A DNA stretch of 64,000 nt, from positions 124,001-188,000 of the forward strand of contig NW_005178895.1 of assembly GCF_000350225.1 (NCBI RefSeq), given 5' to 3'. This DNA comes from Chondrus crispus (Eukaryota; Rhodophyta; Florideophyceae; Gigartinales; Gigartinaceae). The translations under genes were made by a program, and so were the position numbers. The notes beneath the pieces were generated by a model, which worked only from the letters and a program-made list of their open reading frames with translations, was not told where the DNA came from and did no database searches. Positions 1 through 9,021 of the stretch are shown here, piece by piece; within the stretch, counting starts at the first letter, position 1, and every line of letters begins with the position of its first letter.

Positions 1-349
1 CCCGTTCCGGTTTCCCTTTTAGTCTCAGGCTTCTAACCCGTGACCGGCCGTCCGGTTAGAACATCACCGTCTGGCTGCGCGTCACCGGCCACGTGAGCCT
101 TCCCTCTTTTCGAGTCCATCCGTACGGTTTGCGTTCGCGCGTGGGTAACCCAGCGGCGCGCACTCCCTTACCTCTAACCCCCCTCGTTTCCGAGTAGTTG
201 GGACGAAGGTAGTTATACCACATTTTGGTGCTCTTGTGGAGGGTATAACTACAGAGATTGAGCACGAACTGAATCGCCAACGCGAGAAATTACCGAACGA
301 ATTAAAAGAGGTCGAAAATCACTGCGTCGATCGCCAGTGATCATTGACG
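1..349. other. No gene seen; repeat-like flank
   Basis: GC-rich sequence without a convincing coding frame. It continues into the short ORF at 350 and is probably part of the same degraded retroelement cluster, but no terminus is visible. Confidence 0.3.
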
Positions 350-760
350 ATGAGCCATGCGGATTCCGCCGGAGAAGACACCGCCTCCGGGCGAGCAAGC
401 ACCCGTAGTGGCAGAGGCGCACAGCGCCCCCGGATCGACAACCCGGAAGCCCTGCCACTCCCACCGTCTACCAGGGTCCAGAAGACCCCTTCTGCTTCGG
501 ACACCATCGCTGGGTTACCGGCTGGTGGGGGGAACCGCGTACAAGTACTCTACGACGCGTTACTACGGCGACTACAAACCTGGATGGAGGATTTCCTCGC
601 TGAGGAATTACCTCAGGTCGTCCAGGTTTGCGTCGACCAAACGGCACCAAGACTAGTGGCGGGGCACGCGGACACCGCGCTCCGCGCCCTGTTGGACGAG
701 AAGATCGCCCCCCTCGTACGCGACGAGGTAGTGGCAGCGCTCGCCGCGGAGGAGGACTAA
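350..760 (+). CDS. Hypothetical 136-aa protein, possibly Gag-like
   Basis: Family not recognised. An ATG at 350 opens a 136-codon frame ending in TAA. The N-terminal half is polar and Ser/Arg/Pro-rich. The C-terminal half (from about residue 60) reads as amphipathic helices rich in Leu, Val, Ala and acidic residues, ending in a run of Ala and Glu. Small helical proteins of this kind occur in retroelement capsid regions and the ORF lies in retroelement debris, so a Gag remnant is possible. There is no zinc knuckle or catalytic motif. It may also be a chance frame in GC-rich DNA. Confidence 0.25.
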   Translation: MSHADSAGEDTASGRASTRSGRGAQRPRIDNPEALPLPPSTRVQKTPSASDTIAGLPAGGGNRVQVLYDALLRRLQTWMEDFLAEELPQVVQVCVDQTAPRLVAGHADTALRALLDEKIAPLVRDEVVAALAAEED

Positions 761-1189
761 TCTCCGACCGCATTGGCTCTAAAGGGAGCTATTAGCTCCG
801 CCGTGGCCATCCGTCTGGCCACGATGCCACGACAGTTACCGAAACGGGAGGCGCAGTACCGCCGCCCGCGCCGCGCCGTGAAACCGTTCCGGACTCAAGC
901 TTTAATATCCCTGATCCGATCGGCGCCGTAACCGGGATGGATAGGATGGACCCTCACCCGGATGGTAGAGCCGTCTATCTCCCAACCGTTCACGGTGCTA
1001 CAAGGAGGACCACAGAAAAAATATCCCGAAGCAGCGCTGGGTGACGTGCCAGCGCTGACGGGTGGAGGCGTATCAAGGATCGTTCGCGTGCTCGCGCGTC
1101 CTCTACCCGCTTATTTTCGTCTAGACTCGCGCTGAAAGGGAGCGCTCGTGTAGAATAAGCCGGAAGTCGGACCTAGGCAGAAGATCGAT
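761..1189. other. No gene seen
   Basis: GC-rich intergenic or repeat sequence; no frame, RNA gene or terminus identified. Confidence 0.3.
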
Positions 1190-1302
1190 TAAAACTGTTC
1201 AAATAATCACACGTGTGTCTCTCAACGTCAGACTACAGTATCCAACATTCCAGCTTAGTTTCTTTTCACTTCACCCGCTGTGCACCTAGGTATTTCACTA
1301 CA
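1190..1302 (-). repeat. Divergent LTR-end fragment of the 14.5-kb gypsy family
   Basis: This stretch aligns by eye with the last ~110 bp of the LTRs at 32862-33903 and 49162-50170. It shares the cACACGTGTGTc palindrome, a following GACTACA-type segment, a T-rich stretch with TTTTCACTT, and a final CACTACA. It is diverged, and the DNA beyond 1302 lacks the polypurine tract seen beside the better copies. It is therefore read as a broken LTR remnant. Confidence 0.45.
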
Positions 1303-1934
1303 CCGATGCCGAAGGGGTGTCCACGGTAATGGTAACTTACAACACTACCAACCTCTCTCGAGGGTGGCGGATATGACTCCGAAAGATGGGCGAATAGGAC
1401 TACGACCCGGGAAAGGGAGAGGGCTCACTGGGCAAACGCTGCCACCATAGGGTGGACCGAGTAGTCTACGGAGCGGACGCTTCCAAATCGTAACGGACAA
1501 CCCAGGCCGGACAATCTGCTTCCTCTTCGAAAAGTCCCGGGTAGTATCTTGCCCCAGGGGTCGTCACCCCCCTTTGCTGTGGTAGCGTACTGCTTAGCTC
1601 CCTAAGTACGTCGATCTCTGGCGGCCGGGGAGTACTGTAGTGATCCACTTCCACTTTGGATAACTACAGGGATTACCTGTACTGTACTCCACCGGGAAGT
1701 AATCTACACAGCGGCACAGGTGGCTGCGCTCCTGCCACCTGTACTCGTGGTAGAGCGTGCACCGCGTGTGCTAGCTGGGACTCCCCCGGCTGGCACTCCT
1801 ATTACACTTCTTTCTACGCCTCTACAGTAGTTCCTCCCGTTCTACGGTACCCTACTGGGACGTAGTCCGTACGGTGATACACGTGGTTGCGCCGTCGCCA
1901 CTTGTACTCGTGGCAACGCGTGGAACCCCTGTAC
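1303..1934. other. No gene seen; CACGTG-type motifs
   Basis: No supported gene. The stretch has several TACACGTGG or ACTCGTGG-like motifs that recur through this repeat cluster. Confidence 0.3.
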
Positions 1935-2503
1935 TGTCGTGCACTGATGGGAACGGGAATTGGGAAGGAAAAGGAGGTAAAGGACACGCCCAGGAGGGGC
2001 GCAGCAGTAGTGACGGGCCGGCTCACGCGGATACGGTAGGGGACCGGGGCGAGCACGGTATAAGTAGGTGGGAACTGAGCGATGTAGATTAGCTCTCTCA
2101 GTATAGCGGTAGGCTAATACTAAGCGTGAGACCACATCTCCCAGTTCCAAATACTCAGGTTGTCGACTCAAGGCTTCGTGTTGTTTCACTTAGGACGTCA
2201 TCTATATAGAAGTCGACGTCGGACTATAATATTAATAACTAACTAATGTAAAGGACCCCCGCGACACGTGTTGGTGGCACACGAGGATCCGTGGGGTATG
2301 ACACGAGTACACGTGGTGAATGACACGGGTGCTCCTGGGATACGACTGTCAGTACTTCGACAGGGCTCCATGGAGCTTACACCCGGACGAGGCCGGTAGT
2401 TGGTGCACACGGCTGCACGTGGTAGATCACTTATGATAGTTTGGTATGCCCGCGTCGGTTACCGTACAGTACCGCGATTGAGCGGGGCGGTCAGTGCTGT
2501 ACA
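1935..2503 (-). repeat. LTR of an older gypsy-like family, copy A
   Basis: Boundaries are inferred from inverted termini: TGTCGTGCACTGA at the left and TCAGTGCTGTACA at the right share the inverted core GCACTGA/TCAGTGC. The sequence aligns by eye with 32184-32861 plus 47399-47421. Shared blocks include a CCCAGGAGGGGCG segment, a TATATA between GACGTC half-sites, a repeated ACACGTGG tract and a CTTATGATAG block. The right end is followed by TAGCCCCCTC, which is a purine tract on the minus strand, as expected just inside a 3' LTR of a minus-strand element. The copy lacks the 14.5-kb insertion present in the other copy and so serves as an empty-site reference. Confidence 0.6.
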
Positions 2504-2810
2504 TAGCCCCCTCTTGAAATAGAGCGTCCGTACGAACGGTAATTTCCACGAAAATTTAAGGACCTGAGGATTACGGACATCCTTCCACCGTCCTGACACC
2601 TCTCTGAGGTAGCTTTGAGTAGGGCGTGCCGAGAAGGAAACGAAGGAGACGTCTCGAGATTTCTCCTGCATCCTCACCGTCCGAGATGGCGGTTTAAAGT
2701 ACCCTTTTGGGGGAGAAACACCCCGTAGAGGCGGAGAGTGGCCTCATCCACGCGAGTTATGGGGTGGCAACATATATGGCGATGCCCTCTTCTTCGAGAG
2801 GGCGCTGTTC
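2504..2810. other. Internal leader of the old element, copy A
   Basis: Aligns by eye with 47422-47726 of the other old copy, including the purine tract next to the LTR. It leads into the ORF homologue at 2811. Confidence 0.5.
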
Positions 2811-3246
2811 ATGTGTGCGGGTGGATTTCGCGAGGCGGAGGTTTTTCGACGTTACGTGGCATCGACGGGAGAGTTCCCGGGAGGGCTCAGCTTGTCAGCT
2901 GTGATGTCCAGGGACTTCACGCACTGCTTGGTGGTGGTGTCTGAGTTTTTACGCCCGGGGTATCGGCGTGTGAGCACTGAGACCAAGGTGGCCTTCGTGG
3001 AGTTGGTACGGCACAGGCTACGACGGACGCGGTGTAACCGGCTTGTCCCCCGAGCTTGGGGCTGCGACACCTGGGCGTAGCGGGCCGAGGCCGATCGGGG
3101 TTATGTCGCTAATCTCAAGCTCGTTCTGGACAATCTCCTTGATAAGGAGGAGGAACCCTCGGTGACGGTCATGTCCCGGAGAGACCCGATACGTCCTCGT
3201 GGGTTTGAAGATCGGCCGGAGGGTCTGAGTGACCCATCGATGCACG
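2811..3246 (+). pseudogene. Truncated member of the antisense-ORF protein family
   Basis: An ATG at 2811 opens a frame whose translation closely matches the ORF at 47727-48503: shared words include VMSRDFTH, LRPGYRR, KVAFVELVR and DTWA. It is more distantly related to the 650-aa ORF at 34027. A TAG at 3078-3080 interrupts the frame just after DTWA, where the relative has a Tyr codon. The frame then continues (YVANLK, GFEDRP, LSDPSMH) until it is cut at about 3246 by LTR sequence of the same family. Function is unknown; the copy is a dead fragment. Confidence 0.6.
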
Positions 3247-3770
3247 TGATTCGGGAGACTTCCCGTGGGGTAACCGGCACGGGATCCGGGCACGTTACGC
3301 GGTAGGGAATTAAAGGAAAAGTGGGGAGACAGGGTTGCCCGGTAGGGGCGAAGTGAGCGGAGTAGCTCGCGCGCGTAGTACAGTACGTAGCTCTGGGCGC
3401 GCGTGGTTGAGCTAATTGGGAACCGGGGACGTAGATAGCTCGCGTGGTACCGTCGTGTGACGGGGACCAGCGCCGGGCTACGACTCCGAGTTCCAAAGAC
3501 TCAGGTTAAAGACCCAAGGCTTCGTGAGGATTTACTTCGGATCGGACGTCGGCTATATAGTAGCCGACGTCCGAGTGGTAATTAATAATTAAACTAAAAA
3601 TACTTAATTAAAGCGGCAACGTAGGCCGGAGAAACTGCTGGTGGGGAGGTATGACAACCTCTTACACGTGGAGCGTTGACATCTGCGCACCCGGGGTAGC
3701 GGGTGGTGGCTACACGTGACACGTGGTACATGAGTCCATGGGTACACGTGGGGAGGAGCTGCGCTGGCCG
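3247..3770 (-). repeat. LTR fragment of the old family, copy B
   Basis: From about 3247 (GATTCGGGAGA) the sequence matches the interior of the LTR at 32184-32861, so its left terminus is missing. Shared blocks are the TAGGGAATTA segment, the ACGTAGATAGCTCGC segment and the TATA-centred palindrome. The right limit is approximate because similarity fades among CACGTG-rich repeats. The junction inside the ORF at 3246 implies recombination or nested insertion. Confidence 0.5.
3543..3573. promoter_or_regulatory. TATA-centred 13-bp palindrome in old LTR
   Basis: CGGACGTCGGCTA, spacer TATAG, then TAGCCGACGTCCG: a perfect 13-bp inverted repeat around a TATA-like core. A weaker version (GACGTCGACT/AGTCGACGTC around TATATAG) lies at 32552-32578, and a decayed one at about 2193-2222. 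Its position in all three LTR copies suggests the promoter region. Whether it acts as DNA (dimer site) or RNA (hairpin) is unknown. Confidence 0.4.
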
Positions 3771-4545
3771 GGGACAGGTGTCCAGAGCAAAAGATGAGGT
3801 GTGTCAGTGCACTACAGTCCTCGGCAGAGCGGCGCGGCAAGAACGCGTGCAAAGCCTGCTCGACATCCACGAGGCCATCAACTGGCCTTGTGTGCCGTAT
3901 ACACAGGAGCACCATTTCGATAACCCCCGAGCGCGCCACTACCCTCCAAGGCGGAAGTACGACGCTGGCAATTCACGAAGCGGGAATTCGGTACGGCTCG
4001 AAGCTGGTGCATTCACACTCGCCCAGCCCGAGTACTTACGGCAGGCGGAGGAGGTCGACGCCGGAGGTGTTGGCGGAGGGGGTTGCGTTTGGAGACCAGA
4101 GGTCGGGTCCGCAGAAGAAACCAGCGGGGCACGCGTGCGAAGACGCGGGGTTGGATTCGCGAAAAGACACGGTGCCGGACGCAATCGGAGGCTCGCGGAC
4201 CGGACAATGGAGGGCGTAGAAGAGCCGGAGCCTCGCCGGTAAGGGCGGTTGAGACACGCGATCCGATATTGATGTCGGACGCGAAGTTGCGCGTGGTGCT
4301 GAGTAACCCCCGCCTGAGGCAGAAATAACGACGCCGCGTCACCAACGAAACGTTGGGCGAGGAGGCGGGGGAGACCGCGCTGTCTACAGAACAAGAGCGT
4401 ACGACCATCGGACCCGCGTCTCCCATCGCTCCCGGGGCGGCAGCAGGGGGTCTCGCCTCACTTGCGGGGCGCGAGGGCGCGGTCAATGTAGCAGCTGCGG
4501 AGGGACCGACGGATATGTCGGTAGAAACAGCGCACTGGTAAGTCA
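3771..4545. other. GC-rich block ending at a splice-donor-like site
   Basis: High GC with overlapping open frames on both strands, typical of GC-rich DNA; no family recognised. At 4538 the motif CTG|GTAAGT could be a splice donor. The composition switches sharply to AT-rich directly afterwards, so this may be an old exon or just the edge of the repeat cluster. Confidence 0.2.
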
Positions 4546-5929
4546 TATAGTCAATTTTGTTACTAATATAATAGTATGCATTGCCTATGATGCTGACTTT
4601 GGAACAATGATTCAGTAATGCTGGCGATTATCATAGTGGTCGGAATGATTCCAAAATCAATCCTAAAATTTTGGGGATTATCAATAAGAGTGGTATTTTC
4701 TCACTCTTTTTGTCATTGCAGCAGAGTAAGATATATATTTTAAAAACGCAAATTTCTCGCATCAGGCGTTCAATTGAATGTTCTGTGATGTGATGCGAAA
4801 TGTCACGTAGCCAGCTTATCTTATGAAATGTCTGGTCATCGATTTCATGATGCACTGCGTTGACGCTTGGAGCGCACTGTGTCATAGATTGTATGGCACC
4901 AGAGAACATTTGAGTGAACTGAAGCTGTCCATTATACCATTAAGACCCAATAATGATGCGAAATGGCAAAGTTGTCATCCAAACAATGTGCATTATTAAT
5001 TCTTAAACGTAGCCAGGCAGTCTGAATGGACATCCAGGGCACTTAGTGCTCATGATTCAGATTGATTACTTTATTGCTTCAGTTTTTAGTGTCGTACCTT
5101 TTCAGTGAGGTCGTGGTGCTGTTTCATTCATTTGACATTGCGGAGTTCTCGGCGACTTAGTAGCGGTGAGTGTGACTAATTTTACTGAATGACCACATTA
5201 CCATAAATTGTTCTGGGGCTTTTAAACAACTCATCCAGTCCCAATACCCCACCATTTCTCTTACAACCCAGTTCAACGATCTTTGTAAACCGTGCCTCAC
5301 CCAGCCTCGCCAGAAACATTACAAAGGGGCCCTGCCTACCGCAGATACCTTGCTCCCAGCGGGACCCATCTCCTGCCCACACCCGTCTTGCGTACGCGTT
5401 CATCCCGCCCCTCCCCTCTGCACATCCTGACCCCCGCCACCACCCTCAACGAAGCTGCCCTCCGGGCAGTTCATCCAGACCCTCCAACTACTCGGCGAAT
5501 GCCTCAAACCGCGCCCCGAGACCCTCTAAATCACCACCTCGCCCCTTTCCCATTCCGATGACCCCCTTTCAACCCTCACAGTCAGCGAGGCTGCCGCCCT
5601 CCCCCACGACCGTCGCGATGCCGCCCGCATCCACACAGAGTCCCACTTCTCATTATCACGCTCACATCCGCCTTCCCCTCCCTCATCGCGTCGACTGCAG
5701 TCGACAAGCTCATGCACTTCCAGACCGACGGCATCCTCCTCGCCAACATCCACGCAACCCTCTCCCCCTCCCGCTTCTCTCTGCGCCACTGTTTCCTCGA
5801 TTAAAAGACGGGAACATGTTATTGGCAAACATCCAAAATGGTCCCCAAAGGAAATAGAAAGGCATTAGTAAGAAAGCCAAAACAATAACTCATTGAAAAA
5901 TTAAGTACTATGGAAACGGATAGACTTAC
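4546..5929. other. AT-rich then CT-rich stretch, no gene seen
   Basis: An abrupt composition change at about 4545 marks the end of the GC-rich repeat cluster. About 4546-5280 is AT-rich without long frames. About 5290-5800 is CT-rich with low-complexity frames that resemble no family. Confidence 0.3.
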
Positions 5930-6400
5930 CGCTGTGTCAATATGTACTGCAAGCAGGTCTCCTTGGCCATGCACATAGTTTTGCTTTTCGAAACGGCTGA
6001 TTTGATTCCCGGAGCCTATAACGAGAACTGAATCTTGGAGCTGCGGCAAAGAGCCGGGTTGAAGGAAGGCATGTTTTGTATTATCCATGCCGACTTGATC
6101 TTCTAAGTCTTCCCAGAAGTCCTCGCTTTCAACGTACAATTGAGCTATATCGCACTCATTGCCGATGGCGACAACCCTTGCCGGGGCCTTTGTGTCACTG
6201 TATCGTTTTGTTACTACGACTGAAGTGTAATGGTCGACGGAGCGCGTGTTTGTCAGAATGCGACGTCCATGAATGACAAAGGCCGAAGACGTTGATTGTG
6301 GCTGCGGTGTCATGACGCAGGGCAACTCGTAGTTTGGTTCGCAATGAGTACAAAAAAAAGTGAGAACGCAATCCAAAATGTCAGGACTTGAATCCGGCAT
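5930..6400 (-). pseudogene. Deg9-like (DegP/HtrA) serine protease remnant
   Basis: The minus-strand frame matches the chymotrypsin-like domain of plant and algal Deg9-type proteases: FCTHCEPNYELP near the N-terminus, FVIHGRRILTNTRSV, AIGNECDIAQL, then YVHGQGDLLAVHID. In the family the His of the triad lies in LTNAHSV; here the segment is LTNTRSV, so residue 53 is Arg and the catalytic His is gone. The triad Asp (ECDIA, residue 84) remains. A short segment is missing between VLVIG and SRFEKQ. The similarity ends at a GTAAGT donor (5929-5924 on the minus strand), just before the exon that should carry the active-site GNSGG. No such exon is seen downstream. The ATG at 6400 may not be the real start. 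Confidence 0.65.
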
Positions 6401-7291
6401 ATGCGGCTCTAGGATTAGTTAGGACGAGGACGCTTGACCAAGTGGCGGTGCCCTTCTATGGTGGGGGCGGCTAAAGAGAGGGGACAGGAGGTATGGCCAG
6501 CATAAAAGCAGCGCTCATGGCGAGCAGTCTTTGGGAGAGAGGAGGTCGATACAAGGACTGCAAAGACCGGGTTTCGATTGCGATAGAGATGAAAGTGGGA
6601 GGCGGAATGGCAAATTGGAGGCAAAACGAGTGAATAGTGTGATAGAGCTGAGAAATACTCGCCCGACTTTCCAGTAAGTCCATCATGCAAGGATTCGATG
6701 ATGCTTGAGACAAGGAAGCGATGAGGACGGAAGTGGTGCTACGACGGTGCGAGTGAGCACTTGCCATACGGTGGGTAGGAGATCGACGTTTGCCCTCACC
6801 CCCGGCGTCGTGTACAGTGCACTCCGAGTAGATGTAGTGACACGTATTACACATGCCCGCATGTCACAAATTTCCGGTTGCGCATGTTGTTGAAACGGTA
6901 TCAGCTCCAAACCTCACGTAGTGGTAGTCCATGCGTTCTACCTGTATCCCGACCACGGCCTTTTTCTATCAGCCCGTTGCGCTTGGACGCTCGGATTTTT
7001 GATTTTTTTGACCTGAATATTTCTCCCATTTTACTTTCCGTGTTTCTGCTTCTGTCGATAGCCAAGATTCCCAGATCTCTGATTTCGCCACTGCCACCAC
7101 CACATATCCCTCTCTATCGATCCAAGTTTCCTTCTCTTCGGTACCTATCAGGGAATACACACAGATCTGCTTTTGTTTCTTCCATTTGGAAATCTACACG
7201 GATACTTGTTGCTTCTTCTACACTTGCTTATCAGCGGAGAATCTGACGGGGCGATTTGGGGGTTTCCGCACGGTCATAATCAATAACTGGA
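6401..7291. other. No gene seen; upstream region of the 7292 gene
   Basis: No convincing coding frame. It probably holds the promoter of the gene at 7292, but no TATA box is certain. Confidence 0.3.
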
Positions 7292-8659
7292 ATGCGCGAG
7301 CTAAGGGAAGGGGACTCCATTGAAGTTCTCTGGATTCTTGACGTTACTGTGGAGAGTGGAAGGAGGAAAGGTCAGAAAAACAAAAAGGACGTTTGGTGGA
7401 GGGGGAAAGTGAGTGGAGTTGGGAAGCGAAGAGGCGAGTTCGTTGCCCTCGTGCAGTATGATGCAGGCTACGGCATGGGTGAATCTGGTGTGAGCGCACG
7501 CTTCATGAAAAACAAATTGCAGCATAAGCAAGATGACGGAACGCTACTGTGCATGCAACAATGGCGGTATTACAAACGAGATTTCTCCGAGTGTGATGAT
7601 GGAATCTCGAGTTTGGACGATGATTACAGCGCCCTCGAGGCCTCCTGCACGAAGCGGAACTGCTTTACTAGTCTATGTGATCATACCAGAACTGCATCTC
7701 GTGTAGCATCTCTGGAACTGAGAGTGGATGACATTCAAAGGCTTCTGAGTGCTCAAAGCGGCATTTATTCCAGATTACTGCGGTATAAGACCGAAAGTGA
7801 TGTCATTTCTAGCCGGGCTTTTGGATTCCTAAGGCAAAGAATGGCAAATGCATGCCAGAGAGCTATTCAACTTCCAAGAATTCGAACTGCAGTCACGGAT
7901 GTCGTCGCGCAGGAAGGAAGACATATTGGTATGTGCTTCACAAGAGCTTTACGGGCAGATACGGACTGCACTCTTGCTGAAATGGAACAAATATGCCGCG
8001 TGGTCAGAATGCGGACTCCCACGGCAACATTTTACCCAACCTACGAGGAAACCCAGTCTCCCCGCTCCGACATAGAAACAATAACGATATTGTTTGATTC
8101 TCTCGGCTGTCTTGGTAAATGCATCGGTTTCACAAGTGTCTCTGATCTACAGTACTTCATGGTGAAGGGAAGAAAAATGAGGCGCATGGAAGTGTCTGAC
8201 CAGAGCGCCTCTCGGCTGCTAGGGGGGACTTTGGCTGACAATGATTCAGAAAAATCCATGTTCATTTTTCGAGTTGCGGGAAGTCAAGTTTGCACAGCCA
8301 CAGACAAAATGTGCGAGCTACTTTTCCGGGAGAACATGTGTTTCGATCGACGAAACAGAACGTACGCTAACAGACTAGAAAAAAAAAGTATGATGCTTTC
8401 TGACGCCTTGAAGATCTCCAAGGTTGCCTATCACGGGAACAGGATACCAGAAAATCTGGGAGACCGTGCATTTCATTTGCTGTGGCATCGGACATCCGCG
8501 GGAAAAACAAAACAGCTTTCTAAGACGTTGAAAGATCCTGATGAGGCACTGGGCTGTTTAGAGATGAGCTGGCCTTCATTAATGGTACGGGGTAAGCATA
8601 TCATAGAGGAATTTCAAAGAATAGTAACCCAGAACATGGTGAAGAGAACCATAGAATGA
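7292..8659 (+). CDS. Hypothetical 455-aa protein with possible Tudor/Agenet-like N-terminus
   Basis: Uninterrupted 455-codon frame from an ATG at 7292, intronless. The first ~65 residues read as a small beta-barrel of the Tudor/Agenet/chromo-barrel kind: EGDSIEVLWI, then DVWWRGKV, then FVALVQYDAGYG. That similarity is only suggestive. The middle (from about residue 130) is mainly helical with an LELRVDDIQRLLSAQSG segment resembling a short coiled coil. The C-terminus is basic. It is convergent with the tnp2-type transposase (tail-to-tail, ~360 bp apart) and may be an accessory gene of the same DNA transposon or an adjacent host gene. The family is not recognised. Length without a stop supports a real gene. 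Confidence 0.6.
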   Translation: MRELREGDSIEVLWILDVTVESGRRKGQKNKKDVWWRGKVSGVGKRRGEFVALVQYDAGYGMGESGVSARFMKNKLQHKQDDGTLLCMQQWRYYKRDFSECDDGISSLDDDYSALEASCTKRNCFTSLCDHTRTASRVASLELRVDDIQRLLSAQSGIYSRLLRYKTESDVISSRAFGFLRQRMANACQRAIQLPRIRTAVTDVVAQEGRHIGMCFTRALRADTDCTLAEMEQICRVVRMRTPTATFYPTYEETQSPRSDIETITILFDSLGCLGKCIGFTSVSDLQYFMVKGRKMRRMEVSDQSASRLLGGTLADNDSEKSMFIFRVAGSQVCTATDKMCELLFRENMCFDRRNRTYANRLEKKSMMLSDALKISKVAYHGNRIPENLGDRAFHLLWHRTSAGKTKQLSKTLKDPDEALGCLEMSWPSLMVRGKHIIEEFQRIVTQNMVKRTIE

Positions 8660-9021
8660 AAACGATTGAAGTTATGCCAATGCAAAATCGTCAATGGCCA
8701 GCCAGGCACGCCGCAAACGCTCACCTCATCTCTTTGTGTCGAATCTGACTGCCCTCTGCCCTCCTGCTCTCATCAATCCAAACACACATCTTTTCCTCAC
8801 CCACAAATGTCTGCCCTCAGGCCCCGCGCCACCCCTTCACATCCAAACAACACCCCCAACCGCCCCTCCGTAAGAACGAAAGGCGCCTTTGATGGCAACC
8901 AAAAACATGAATGGCATGGTCACATTACTTTACTTACTTATCAACGTACACAAATGGCTAACTCTCTCTATAGCGGGCTGGCCGTTTCCCACAATTCTAT
9001 CGGCTGTGAGATATGCATAAT
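8660..9021. other. Convergent intergenic region
   Basis: Lies between the stop codons of two convergent genes and should hold both 3' ends. It has a CT-rich tract at about 8700-8870 and nothing else identifiable. Confidence 0.4.

Noticed and set aside
6780-6910. Possible CACTA terminus (TAGTG/CACTC motifs) for the tnp2 element
   Set aside because: No matching inverted sequence was found near 23.4-24.3 kb.
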